From NCBI RefSeq assembly GCF_036711975.1, contig NC_091966.1, positions 40,059,501-40,123,500 on the forward strand: 64,000 nucleotides of DNA, written 5' to 3'. Both the position numbers and the translations under genes were made by a program. The notes below the pieces were generated by a model. The model was not told where the DNA came from, made no database searches, and saw nothing but the letters and a program-made list of their open reading frames with translations. The first letter of the stretch is position 1, and every line of letters begins with the position of its first letter. Source of the DNA: Onthophagus taurus (Eukaryota; Arthropoda; Insecta; Coleoptera; Scarabaeidae). Shown here in pieces: positions 21,025-33,029 of this stretch.

Positions 21025-22790
21025 CAGTGCTTTAAAAGTTGAAATGATCTCTTGATCTAACGGCTGTAATACACGTTGTATATACGTTGTATTCTTCAGT
21101 AAAAAGACAAGCTTTACATTTTCATGCTGTAAATCTGGAGGATGACCTAGAGCATTAAATGGCAATCCCTTATTAAGTTATTAGTTAAATAATTTTTGAC
21201 ATCAGGAACAAAGAAGTTATGGAACCATTCATTGAAAGCTATAGCAGTGGTCCATGCTATTTTATTAGCCATCCAATAGACGGGAAGATTTTTGATGTTT
21301 ATTGTTTTGCATGAGCGTGGTGATTTTGATTTCTTAATCACCAATGATTTCATCATATAATCGCCAAAAACATTGCAACAGAAAAGAACTGTTATACGAC
21401 GTTTCGCTAGTTTATGGCCACTAGCTGATTTGTGAACTTTGGCATATCACTGCAATTCGCAGTCGAACCTTAGTTTCTTTCAATTTTAGCTTCTATACTT
21501 TTCTATCTCTTCTTTCTCTCTTCTAATTTCTGCATACAAGCATTTCTTTTGCATCAATATCAATCGTCTCCTCCCATCTTTTCTCTGGCCTTACTTTAGG
21601 TCTCACTTCTTGCATTATTTATTCCGTTTCTCATATTTTTAACCAATACATGATGCTTTCCCAATTTTTTCCGGTCTGTTTGCTTTTGGGAGTCCATTTT
21701 GGGAGGCTTCCACACTCTCAACATGCTCTCACAATTCTCGTCTTTTTATGTGGACCCATCTCACAATGTCTTGGTCATTTCTTTTCTGGCGTATTCTGGT
21801 AGTGTCCTTCAGTTCCGCTGTTTTGAGATTTTTTTTGTGGTAGAATTTTCTGCTCTTTAGAGCACCTTGGTTTTTAGAGACATATACATACTTGCATTGC
21901 TCTATTATGTCCCTCAGGTAACCTGATACCAAAGCTCCTTTCGTTTTTTAAGCTATAACTTCTTCCTGGAGGTTCCTGCTGCTTGTAATATTGACGCCAA
22001 GATATTTAAAACTCATTATCTATACGCTTATTGTGTTCATCTGGAAATATCGAGGTAGCTTTATATGTATTCTTATGTCAGAATAGTGTTGAACTGATAA
22101 CCATATTCCTGCTTGTGGCAAAAGCTGACTTTTGAAGCTTGCTTTTGAAGGTTTCTTCTTGTTTCTGGTAATGTGTTGTTAGCCTATGGACCAATCCTTC
22201 TCCTTTATGCGGGCTTGGATGTGACAGTTACTAAACTACTCAATCCACCCAGCAAACTGCAAACTTTCCGGCATTTTTTTCCAAAATTATCCGGACTAGT
22301 CAGCATCAGAAGTGTAGGAGTTAGCGGCAATGATTTCAGCAAATTTTGCCGAATATTGTTGTGCTGCAACCGAATCAGCAGACTTTCATCAGCACTTTCA
22401 CCTTTCATTCTCAGATTATGTAAAGAATCTCTTTGTTTAAATCTCGCGAACCACCCATAGATTGTGAAAAAAGAAATCTTCAAAGCTTTATTTAACAGCA
22501 TTGGTATCGATCGGGATTTGGTTTTGAGTTTGGTCTTCTATCCATATCACCAATGCTTTTTCCATAATTTCCTTATCTCTAACATATGAAATCGTACTCA
22601 CACTGCTGCAGGTTCCAGCTGCTACACTTTTTCTGATGGAGTCTTCATTTTTTCTTATTGCCCTTATTGTGGCTTTATTCATAGAGTAAAATTTAACAAC
22701 ATCCGTTATTCTTTCTCTATTACGTAGACGGTCTAATATTTCAATTTTAGTTTCTAAAGAAATAACTTTTCCATTATAATCCTTTGGCAT
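21025..22790 (-). pseudogene. Tigger/jerky-like (pogo superfamily) transposase relic
   Basis: Minus strand, broken into several frames. At 22790-22488 a CENP-B-type N-terminus reads MPKDYNGKVISLETKIEILD and continues with a psq-like HTH. At 22501-22205 comes the second HTH with YGWFARFKQRDSLHNLRMKG. At 21356-21030 part of the DDE nuclease remains: NLPVYWMANKIAWTT, FNEWFHNFFVPDV, NALGHPPDL and LQPLDQEIISTFKALY. The piece between the HTH and DDE regions is replaced by a LINE insertion (21470-22150). Such genes normally encode about 500 residues; this copy cannot make a protein. Confidence 0.8.
21470..22150 (-). pseudogene. LINE 3'-terminal fragment inserted in the Tigger relic
   Basis: Minus-strand codons around 21932-21729 read like the end of a reverse-transcriptase ORF2 of the type that finishes ...LKDTTRIRQKRNDQDIVRWV, matching the common tail RxRxExIRxxLxW(F/Y)GHVxRR of RTE/CR1-like elements, followed by a charged, stop-interrupted tail. 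No palm domain remains. Confidence 0.5.
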
Positions 22791-22909
22791 TATAGAACCT
22801 TAAAAAATGTATGCAAACTATAAAGATATCATAAATGTTGCAAACTTACCAGTTCAAAAAATAAACGCACAATTATATAAGACTTGCTGATAAAAGGATT
22901 CGCACTATG

Positions 22910-23080
22910 TACAGTGTGTTAATTAATTATCGTACCCGACGTCATCATTGCAAGTATGCAACCAATATCACTGTGCAATACGCATCATACGCAAATCGCG
23001 TATTGCAATAAAAATAGTGTGATATTGGTTGCATACTTGCAATGATGACGTCGGGTACGATAATTAATTAATACACTGTA
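22910..23080. mobile_element. 171-bp near-perfect palindromic MITE
   Basis: Starts TACAGTGTGTTAATTAATTA and ends with the complement TAATTAATTAATACACTGTA. The two halves are complementary for ~80 bp each (including ATCGTACCCGACGTCATC) around a centre at about 22995. TA at both ends fits a Tc1/mariner target. The transcript would fold into one long hairpin. Confidence 0.88.
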
Positions 23081-23580
23081 CTTGCATGAACCAAATAGCT
23101 ATACCGGGATTTCCCTAAAAGTATATATTTTATAACCCTGTTCTTTTCATCAGTGTATCACAAGAAAAAAATTCAAAAATGGCATCAAATCTAGAAAACG
23201 GAATATATATTACAGTAGAAACGAGGGGTAAAAAATTAACAATTAAATGTCCAAAAAGTGACAAATTTATTTGATCGCTTGGGAAAAAGTTACAAGTATA
23301 AATAAAAAGGCGACACCACAGAATAGCGTATAAGCTCAACATACGCAAGACTTGTTTAAAATTCGCAATTATCTATTTTAAAAAAACGAATTATTACTTG
23401 TTCAGTAACATGAGACAACACCTCTTTTCCCATTTTTTTTTTTTAAACAGCCCCTATTTTTGAATCGAATCGTGAAAAGATGTATTTTTTGTCACATTGC
23501 GTTTTAGCCGAATATATTTCTTTTTATTTATTTTTTTTTTTTTCGTTTTCATAAGATATTTTTTTCTCCATCTTTTTTGT
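23081..23580. other. Downstream region of the KLHL10-like gene
   Basis: AT-rich, with poly-T runs at 23431-23445 and 23525-23542. It probably contains the 3' UTR of the minus-strand gene ending at 23581. No AATAAA on the minus strand could be singled out with confidence. Confidence 0.35.
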
Positions 23581-26500
23581 TTAAATTCCAGCTTCCATGT
23601 GAAGACCGGCTCCTTGTCCTAGTTCCCTTTGGCTTCTTCCGACCAATGAGTATTCTTTAGCGTTCGGCAATCCGCTGATGACACACGCACTTAAAGCGGA
23701 ACGGTTCAAATTCATGGGGGCCGCGTCGAACCATTCGTTATTCTCCGGATCGTAACACTCGACAAAGTTGATCGTCGTTGAACCTGCCACGAACCGATCT
23801 AGAAATTTTCACGCGAAAACTACACACTTGACCTAAACAATCTTATCTTTTTATTTAATCCTTAACTAATTACTTGGGGTCTATTTGACCCCACGCGATT
23901 AGTTAAGGGTTAAATATGAATCAATTTGAGCTGAGCAAATACTAAAAATTAGTAAATAGAAGTTAATTTATTATTTATTTTTATTTTAATGGTTTTAATA
24001 AAGAAAACTCACCGTTGAATCCACCAATAACAAAGATTAAATCGTCGAGTATCACTGTTGCGAAATTACTCCTTGGGCTAAACATTTCTGCGATTCCAAC
24101 CCAACCCGAAGAGTCTCCGGGAAGGTATTTTTCGCCGGTTGTTAAACGAGTGAAGCCGTTGAATCCTCCTAAAGCGTACAGCGCGTTTTTAAAAGCGATT
24201 AAGCTTACTCCGGATCTCGCGGAAAGCATATGAGGAATAAATGACCATTGATTCGAAAGGGTGTCGTACACTTCAGCCGAACTCATTACTTCTTGTCCAT
24301 TAAAACCACCTACTATATAAATCTAAAGAAAAAGATATTGTTGATTATTTTAATTTTTGTAAATTATACTTTTTTTGATTTGGTATTTCGATTAAAGTCA
24401 AGATATATTTAATCTTATTGTTAATTACTATAATATTTTGCATCTACGGGGTTATTTGCTATCATCATGCTTCGTCCTGCTTATAGCTGCAACGTAAGAT
24501 GTTAACAACTGTGGCCATCCTCAGTGTCTGCTAGTAAGATAGTAATTTTTGTCCACTTATATCACGTCTATTATTCTATCTATGAGCAAGGGCAGTAGAA
24601 TCTAACAGGACTGCTACATCCATTGTATTTTTCTAGCCCACCACGGGTTGGTTGCCCGCACTCTACATCACACTATTTGCCACGCCCTGTTAACTGTCAT
24701 TGAGTACTATGCATTTGCTGTGTGTTTTTAGAGATTTAGAGGTTATATGATAGACATTAATACGTCTAAAAAAATTAAACTTCAAAAATATGAATACGTC
24801 TACGATATAACCTCTAAAAATACACAGCAAACGCATAGAGCACAACAACAGCTGGGCGTGGAAAATGGTGTGACGTAGTTTGTGGACACATTGTCACAAC
24901 AATAGATGATGATAAATTCTACTGTCCTTGATCCATGAGTATATTAAGGATCTTAGGCCGTTGCCTTGTTACATATCCTCTTGCTTCGATGTTTGTCCAT
25001 TAGTTTTAATTATTGTTGTACTACAAGTTGCGCCATTCTATCAATGATACTGGGATAACAAAAAATGTCTCAAAAACTGTAAATTTGGCTGGATTGCAAA
25101 TAGTTTGTATGCCAAAATAGGTATACACCATGTTTTGTGTAATTCTAGCAATATATATTATGAAAAAATCGTTTCAGCCTTTTGGTCCACTGAGTACTGA
25201 ATAGTTGGTCCACTTCTACATTGCCGTCGTCTGATTCGTCAGCTTCTTGATTTTGTAGCATCTTGTTCAGTTCTGCAATTCATAACTCATCTTCTAAAAA
25301 TAAGTCCGTCTGAGGTACACTATTCCAAGCCTCAGTCACGGTAAATACAAAATCTTCTCGCAAAATTGAATTCAGGAGAATTTTTTTATAATTATTCTTT
25401 ATCATTTGAATCACATTCTAATCCATAGGTTGAAGCAGAGGTGTACAATTAGGTAGAAAAAAAGTGTTTGTTTTAGACCGTTTCTTGAAGCTAATTTGTC
25501 ATTTGCTCTATGTGTAGGCGCGTCATCTAAAATGAGAAGAGCTTTCAGAATGACAAAATTATTGTGGAACCATTCTAGGAATACTTCTTTGGTAACCCAT
25601 GCTTTCTTTTGATTTTTGTATACGGGTGGTAGGATCAACATTTTTAAATTGCCTAGATGTACCATTAACATTGGCACAAGGCATAATAATAACCCTGTCT
25701 TTGAACACTTTCCTGCCTGACCTATCCGTATCTTCACGTCTCATATCTTCGTCCAAACCTCACAGCCATATCTCAATAAACTCTCTACCATAGACTATCC
25801 AATAAGTTTTTTCCACATTTTTTTAATTTTTTAGTTTTTACCAATATTCTTGTTACTCTCCAAGAGTAGAGTCTCATAGTGTTTCTCCCATTCATACAGT
25901 TCAATCAATTACTTATCTCGCGTCTCAGCTCCCTAGTCTTTCATTTGTAATCTTCTTCACTTTGCACATTTTCAAGGACAAATAGTTTTTATATGTCTTA
26001 TTTTTCTCTTTAATAAGAATTGTTACATCATCTGTAAACCAGAACGGTTGCTTTTTATCCTGTTTTGCAGCTTATATTCTTTAGTACCTTTCTCGTCGCT
26101 TTATGTTTAGCTACATCAAAAACGTAAACTAATAAAGTAATAAGTAAAAGGATAACCAGTCATAAGTAAATAAATAAAACTCGTGTTTCTTCAACACTTA
26201 TCTTTTTTCATTTATTAATATTAAATTAACAATTAATATGATGGGTGAGCATGAAAATCACCGTACACCTCATTTTATTTTCCACGTTGATGTTTGCTCT
26301 AAACTTGCTTTTTATTACTCCATTCGCCAAAATACCCATTTTGACACCAAATCCACTAAGCCTTATCGCTTAGAAGGGAATTTTCATGTTATATCGAAAT
26401 ATATCTTATAAATAATATATCGATATATCTTCGTTGACTTCAAAAGGTGCATGTTTTTTGATCCAGAGAGATCTTCCATACCTTCCATAATTTTTTTTAA

Positions 26501-29500
26501 CTTTGTTTTAAATGGACTAGATTTTATAGAGTTTGCATACATTCCAGCACCTGACTCTCTGTAGGTCCTGGTGCAGCGCAAGATTATTTCAATTCCCAAC
26601 AGACTAACCAAAAATCATGATGTTTACCATATCTACAGCACCCGATAAAATAAATGCTTTTACGATGATATAAATCGCGTTGCTTAGTATTGAGCAAATA
26701 TCTTATAGATGATTTCATCATTAATCATTACTATGATTACAAAAATCATTTCCGTAGATCTAAATCAAAGATTACTTGTTACAGATGACCACTAAATGTT
26801 CAATTAACAACACCACGAAGTGTTCAAGAAGCGGAATTAGGATCTACTTGCGCAAACTTTACATAAGAATAGCTAAGCGGGTAGAAGAAGTATACTCAAA
26901 TAGATAATGAAGCATATAGTATAAGTTTTGGCAGTTAGAAAGATAGCAGACTACCTCCATTAACCAAAATTGTCTTGGAACCCATTTTTGATGTTCCACT
27001 TGCTTCTTGAACCTGAAATGTCTTGAAAGTATTCGTACATCATCTTTGGCAAGAGGACTGAATCTATCAATATGTCGAATCTGTTTTGTCTTCATAACCA
27101 GAGTATGCTTCCAGACACTTTGGATTAAGCTGTATTAATCTGTACTGTATTTCAACCGGAAGTATTTGCTATTGACATGAGTGCTACAATCCTTCTTGAG
27201 AGAGGGGTGAAGAACATGACGATTTTTCTCAAACAGTCAAATCGCTCTCCAGACTCTGCAAGCCGTGAAAATGGTGTCGGCTCTGGTTAATGACTGTAAA
27301 AAAACTTTAAACACATTGAGTTGTGACAACCGAGTTCTCTGATTTGGGTCCCAGGTCACTCTGGAGTTGTTGGCAATGAAGCGGCAGGTAAGCTAGCACG
27401 AGAGGGTAGCGCTAAAGCTTTTGTGAGGCCAACTGCTGGTTGGTATATCATTTGCGATGGCCAAACATAGCATTGGACTATGGGCTGAAGAGAGACTTTG
27501 CCTACTGTGGACCAGTTCTCCTGGAATGAGACACGCTAAGTTGTTTATTAACATCGCCACTGTCAAACCCGAGACTATTTTAGGACTTGCTCGTAGCAGC
27601 ATTAAGGTTCTAATTGGTGTCTTTATAGAGCACTGCTGATTAAAGATTAAACTTGTTGGGCCTAGCCGACTATGTGCGGAGGACGAGGAAACGGTTAAGC
27701 ATGTTTTATGCCACTGCCCAGCTGTTAATCGTATCAGATTCTTGATTTTTGGCAAGGTATTAACGTTCGTTAAGAACATTGGACTGCATGATGAAATTTG
27801 ACAATGTTATCTATCAGTGTGCAAAAGATCTTTGAGGTGCAAGGTTGATTAATCCGCGTACCCGATATATAATTTATCCGTTCTAACTTATAAGTCCGTT
27901 CTAACGAGATCCGCTATATCGAGGTTTTACTGTATTAACTTTTCTGATTGGATACATTTTTCTGTACACTTAAAGAATGTTTAATATAAATCTTTTGATG
28001 CTAATAATTGATGTTTTAACTGTAATCAGAAAAGAGTTTATATAGAACCTCGATTTATTAAATTAAAAATATAAAATAATAAAAATCTTTTTACTTTGTC
28101 ATCTAAAGCTGCTGCGCTGGCGTCAGATCTTTGCCTTTGCATCGGTTGAATAATTTCCCATTGATTCGTTTCCGGATCGTATCGTTCAGCAGAATTCATC
28201 CGTATCCTTCCATTATAACCTCCCATGGCGTAAATTTTTCCATCGTGCATTACAACACTAACGTAACACCTCGGATAATACATACAAGCACATTCCTTCC
28301 ACGTATGCGTTACCGGATCAAAACATCGAACCGTATTGAAATGCTCATTTCCATCAAACCCCCCAATCATATAAATAAGACCTTTCAGCGCACACAAACC
28401 GTGATAAGCTCTCGGCCCCGAATCTGTATCTGTCGATAAAAGCCACCGATCCGCTCTCGTATCGTAAGTTTCAATAAAATTAGTTGGACTTCCCGCACTC
28501 CATCCGCCGATTGCAAATAAAATGTCGTAGGGTATTCGAGGTCTTAATAAAGGATGTTGGACAATGTCTAATTCTTGATTTGGATTTTCGATTAGATTTA
28601 TAACCGGTTCTAAAAATTTTACGCAATCTTGATCGTTTTGAACCAACTCCCATTTTAACATGTTTTTGATAAAATCTACCGAAAGAGTTCCCAAACGGAT
28701 ACATTTTAATAGTTGGAGCAAATAGATTTTTCGATGCGCAATATCGCTTTCGATCCATTTTTGAACAGCGTAGAAAACGATCTCTTCGTTTTTTACGTTT
28801 AATTCGTCGTCTTGGAGAATATCGATGACGTCTTCAACATCGAGCGAAAGAAATTCTAAATTTTCTTTTATCAATTTAGTAAAATTGTGCCTTACGAATA
28901 ATCGCCCTTTTTGTTCTAAATCTTTACAGAAGTAATGACGGGCAAAATTTAGTATACCCAAGCAATTTCGAGGGGTTAAGTGTTCTAAAAGGAGCTTATT
29001 AAATTTTTTAATACAAACATTTCTCATTTTACCTAATACAAATTGACAACAAAGTTGTACAACACCCAAAACTTCAAATTGGTCGGCATAACGCAACATA
29101 TTCTCAACGTTATCGGTCGCTATCCGACAAATTCCTGTGTAAGCAAAATCCAAAAGTGATTGGACTATGTAACTAGGAGCTTTTAAATTGGCTATTGTTG
29201 TCTCTGGTTGATTTCTATTGATAGAATTTGTAAATAATGCCTAAAAAAATGATTATTTTAATTTTTTTATTTCTTTATAGAGTTAATTTCTACCTTAAAA
29301 TATGGACTAACTGCGGATAAAATGGCCCTGTGAACTTTAAATTCCGTACCATCCTCACAGGTGATGGTTCCGTCGCAAAGTTGATTGTTGACGCGAAATT
29401 CCGTCCAAACGGAAGGGAACTCAACGGGCCCTATTAGTTGCGGCATACAAACGCATTTCCGACACTTCGATGCTGATCTTTTTCGCGTGGTGATCATTTT

Positions 29501-29584
29501 ATTCTTTGAACCTTGACTCGAAGAAAGTCGAGCCGTTTTCGTCTTCGCCGACGGTGCCCTCCTCAATTTCATGCCAAAGTCCAT
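23581..29584 (-). CDS. klhl10: Kelch-like protein 10 (CUL3 adaptor)
   Basis: Four exons, 29584-29294, 29240-28095, 24322-24013 and 23783-23581, join in phase to a 649-residue protein. Order: a basic N-terminal extension, BTB domain (about residues 40-140, with LCDGTITCEDGTEFKVHRA), BACK domain, and six kelch repeats from about residue 330 (first AIGGWSAGSPTNFIETYD, last VIGGFNGSTTINFVECYD). The unusual first blade GGWSAGSPTN and the match along the length identify KLHL10 rather than other kelch proteins. KLHL10 is a substrate adaptor for cullin-3 ubiquitin ligase; in Drosophila spermatids it is needed for caspase activation at sperm individualisation. The last intron acceptor is chosen at CAG 23784-23786, because it restores blade spacing; a TAG 15 bases upstream would add DRFVA. 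Start chosen at MDFGMK (29584); MKLRR at 29572 is possible. Intron 3 (3.8 kb) is full of transposon relics. Confidence 0.9.
24560..24950. mobile_element. Foldback element in the klhl10 intron
   Basis: Two long arms are complementary with some mismatches: the left part from about 24570 (ATGAGCAAGGGCAGTAGAAT) pairs with the right part to about 24945 (ATTCTACTGTCCTTGATCCA), and the inner arms TTGCTGTGTGTTTTTAGAG and CTCTAAAAATACACAGCAA pair around a centre near 24775. No transposase. Confidence 0.7.
25050..25756 (-). pseudogene. Tigger/jerky-like DDE domain relic in the klhl10 intron
   Basis: Minus-strand codons give, in two frames, DRVIIMPCANVNGTSRQFKN then PPVYKNQKKAWVTKEVFLEW, FHNNFV and LLILDDAPTH, which is the central part of a Tigger transposase with the catalytic LLxDNAPxH block changed to DDAPTH. 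The frame shift and stops make it dead. Confidence 0.75.
25840..26110 (-). pseudogene. LINE ORF2 fragment
   Basis: The minus strand reads KKQPFWFTDDVTILIKEKNK and TYKNYLSLK, the linker between endonuclease and reverse transcriptase of RTE/jockey-type LINEs (WWNxEVxxxIKEKxxxYKxW). It is short and broken at both ends. Confidence 0.5.
26111..27204. other. Intronic sequence without recognised features
   Basis: Two modest minus-strand open frames (26611-26384 and 27095-26859) have no family resemblance that I can name. The second is lysine/arginine-rich (MKTKQIRHIDRFSPLAKDD) and could be a transposon fragment of a family I do not recognise. Confidence 0.35.
27205..27830 (+). pseudogene. LINE RNase H and C-terminal fragment (I/R1-like)
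   Basis: Plus-strand codons, in broken frames, give AVKMVSALVNDCKKT, then WVPGHSGVVGNEAAGKLARE, the RNase H signature of I-, R1- and jockey-like LINEs, then ETVKHVLCHCPAVNRIR, the terminal Cys-His block. Frameshifts and stops are present. It lies antisense inside klhl10 intron 3. Confidence 0.8.
27896..27932. repeat. Tigger-type terminal inverted repeat
   Basis: GATCCGCTATATCGAGGTTTTACTG followed by TA reads, on the minus strand, TA-CAGTAAAACCTCGATATAGC, a standard pogo/Tigger end. A sister end (CAGTACAACCTCGATATAAC) is at 58453. It may be the boundary of the element whose DDE relic is at 25050-25756. Confidence 0.65.
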
Positions 29585-31884
29585 CCGGTACGGGGTTTCT
29601 TTAAAAATCGAACTGTATGTAATCCGAATAAATAAAATAAGTATGTATGTTGTATGGTGTGCGCCTGTATAACTGCGAACTGACGTCTGACGGATCAAAT
29701 AACGGATCGTTTTGATTTGTTTGAACAAAACGAACGCGATTTTCAAATTTAAATGTCAATGACAGTTTAATTTGTAAACATTTTAACAGATGGCAGGCAA
29801 CAGTTCGATTTCATAAATAAATTTAATTTTTTTTTAAATTTATGGGTTTACTATTACAAAAATTTCACAATTTCACTTTAAAACAAAATCGGTATCGAAT
29901 TACATTTAGAAATTTCGCGTTTTTATATATAATTCAAAATTCGAATACAAGGAGTTGCCGCCATCTTGTGCGTTGATTGTCAAGTATATGTCAAAAAATC
30001 TTTTAATAAAGATATAATAAATTATTAAAATATTATCACATTCTATAAACGTTCTATATAACCATTTTGTATACAAAATATTCAATTTTTTAGGATACAA
30101 CTTGAAACGATACCAATAATGTGAACATAACCTCAATATTAAAATCAACAAACCACAATGAAAGTAAATCTTCATTATTTTGTGTTATTTAATTATAACA
30201 ATCAGCATTTTGGTTTCACCTACGTAAGTTAGAGTCAAGGAACATGTTAATAGAAGAATCAAATACCATATTAACTTTTTCGATAATATTTTAGGGTTAT
30301 TTGAAACTACACTTGATTTAGATTCTTACTTTGGCTTCTTATTCATCAACACAAGTTTAAAATGTTGATGTAAATACTGGAGATGAAATCTTTTTATGTA
30401 AGAATATGAATTTAAGAACATCCATAATAGAAGAAATCAATGGATGGATGTTGTTGAAAGTAAATATAATGATTCACCAATAGAGCATGAATCGTAGGTC
30501 ACTGAGATGACCCATACCATAGGAGGAGAAGGTTTTGAAGATTTAGTTAAGGCAGATATTGAAGAAATAATAGCTGATGAAGAACTGAATGAAGATGATT
30601 TAATTAACATGATTCATGAAACAAACAAACATGATGAAGACAATGATTACGATGAGTAATCTGAATCACTTGTGTTCACAGCAAGAATCATAAGCATAGG
30701 ACTTGTATTGGGAAGAAATTTGGGCAACCATTTCATACAATATGACACAAATGTTGATCAAGCTCTCAGATTTCAGCAAGACCTTCATAAATGCTTAAAT
30801 CAATATGAAAGATTTTAATTTTTTTAAAGATTTTCTATAAAGATCTTCCCTAATTCTTCAACCATTGAGTCAGAATCCCATCAAGAAAGTTCAAGTTATG
30901 AGAGTTTTACACGATTTTACTTAGCAAAATTACAATATTAATTTAAAAATTGATTTCAAAACACTCATTTTAATAAAAGTTATTTATATCACCGGCAGGT
31001 AGCGCTGTATATTGTTATAGAAAACGATATTATTTAGGTTATATAAATAAACATTGATGGTAATAAAATTTTTTGTAAACAATTACATTTAAATGACAAA
31101 CAGCTTTTATTAATAACATTTTTTTAAAATAACAAGAAGTTCATTTTATTTCAATTTGTGTAATTTTGGCTCTAAATAACCAAAAGTTAAACATTTGACA
31201 CTTCAAATCAATGTCAAATCTTGTCAATTATTACTAACTTCACAATAATTTGATAAGTATAATAAAAAAAATAAAGTTACTAATAAAGTTACCATTATTA
31301 TCATAATTATGTATTAAACATATTCATCGTGATCTTTAAAGTTCTTCACACCAGTCGCAATTCACATTTAATAGAAATAAAATCTAAATAATGATTTAAA
31401 TTAATGAACGCCATCTATTAGCTTATAAAAGAATTTTAAATTGACACCTAACTGTCAATGTCAATGATATTTTATTAATATACAACGTTTCTTTGTTTAC
31501 TTACACTTACTTATTTAATTTATTTTCACGCTTATTTATTTATAATTAAAATAAATTATATGACGAAAATATAAAATTTCTAATAATCTTAATATTTCTG
31601 ATTGTTTTAACCATATTTCTTTATAAATCATGTATTTCATCTCTTTCTATCGATACATTCACAATTCAATAGCGTCTTTATGTACACAAACATAGAATTT
31701 GTGACATTTTTGGTGGTCTTGTCGCTTGTCGTGTTTAAGTCAACTGTGTATTATTGTATTTTTATCGTATTTTTATTATCCTTGTTTAATAATAAACTGG
31801 TGAAATGTAAACGGTTTCGTTTTAAGTATGCATAGACTGTAAAAACGCACAGAATTTGGTAAGAACAGATCGCTGTTTAACGAC
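29585..31884. other. Head-to-head intergenic region klhl10 / RNF41
   Basis: 2.3 kb between divergently transcribed genes. It holds the Tigger C-terminal relic at 30390-30830 and otherwise AT-rich sequence. Promoter elements could not be assigned; no TATA box stands at a convincing distance from either ATG. Confidence 0.4.
30390..30830 (+). pseudogene. Tigger/jerky-like transposase C-terminal tail
   Basis: Plus-strand codons read GGEGFEDLVKADIEEIIADE, ELNEDDLINMIHETNKHDED and, after a stop, an amphipathic tail RFQQDLHKCLNQYERF. This acidic tail with ADIEEIIxxxxELxxxDL is typical of the C-terminus of Tigger/jerky transposases. The catalytic part is missing. Confidence 0.65.
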
Positions 31885-33029
31885 ATGGGATTCGAGGTGA
31901 ATAGAATTCAGGGCGACGTCGACGAAGAATTAATCTGCTCAATTTGTTCTGGCGTACTAGAAGATCCTTTACAGGTAAAAATAATTTTATATATGTATTA
32001 ATACTAATTAGGTTTGTTTTAGGCACCTGTTTGTGAACATGCTTTTTGTAGGAGTTGTATTCAAGAGTGGATTTCGCGTCAACCCACTTGTCCAGTGGAC
32101 AGGCAACATATAACATCCGCTCAATTAAGACCTGTACCTCGTATATTAAGAAATTTACTTTCCAGGTAAATTACAAAGAAATTTCGTGATTATTTAACGA
32201 AAACGTTGATTTTAGATTATCAATAAGTTGTGATAATGCAGAATATGGCTGTAATTGTACATTAAAATTAGATACGCTGGCAAGTCACCTGGAGGAATGT
32301 GTGTATAACCCGAAAAGGCCGTTACCTTGCGAGCAAGGTTGTGGTTTGGTTATCCCGAAAGATGAACTTAAAGATCATAATTGTATCAAAGAGTTACGCC
32401 AATTAATCACTAAACAACAACAAAAACTCAATGATTTTCAGCAAGATCTCACTGAACAAAGATTTATTATAAACGAACAAAAACGTGAACTCCAATTATT
32501 AAAGGTAAAAAATTAGAAAATTTAATTATTAAATGAAACTAATTTTATTTAAGGATTTTATGCGCGCCATGCGCATTTCTAATCCTGCAATGAGAGCAAT
32601 TGCTGATGCGATGGAACGTGATGAGGTTGTTCGATGGAGTAATTCATTGATTAGAGCTCGAGTAACGAGATGGGGTGGAATGATTTCAACACCAGATGAA
32701 GTTTTACAGGTTAAATTAAAATGTTTCTTTAATATTTATTGATTATTTTTTGTTTACAGTTGATGATTAGACGAACTTTAAGTGAAATTGGTTGTCCTTC
32801 GCACATAATAGACGATTTAATGGAGAAAAGTCATGAACGGCGTTGGCCCCCGGGTTTATGCTCGTTAGAGACTCGCCAAAATAACCGGCGATTGTATGAG
32901 AATTATGTATGTAAAAGGGTGCCCGGAAAACAAGCGGTTATTGTATTATCATGCGATAACACGCACGTGAGCGAAGACCTAATGGTCGAACCTGGTTTGG
33001 TGATGATTTTCGCTCACGGTGTTGAATAA
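31885..33029 (+). CDS. RNF41: E3 ubiquitin ligase RNF41/NRDP1 (elgi-like)
   Basis: Five exons, 31885-31974, 32023-32165, 32216-32504, 32554-32709 and 32760-33029, join in phase to 948 bases, a 315-residue protein (vertebrate RNF41 has 317). Residues 18-57 form a C3HC4 RING (CSICSGVLEDP...CEHAFCRSC...CPVD), followed by a TRAF-like zinc-finger region with CNCTLKLDTLASHLEEC, a coiled coil (TKQQQKLNDFQQDLTEQR) and the C-terminal USP8/substrate-binding domain (MRAMRISNPAMRAIADAMER, ending VMIFAHGVE). The protein ubiquitylates receptor kinases and other substrates in the cytosol; the fly orthologue is elgi. All exon borders follow GT-AG. Identification is near certain from the complete domain order. 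Confidence 0.96.
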
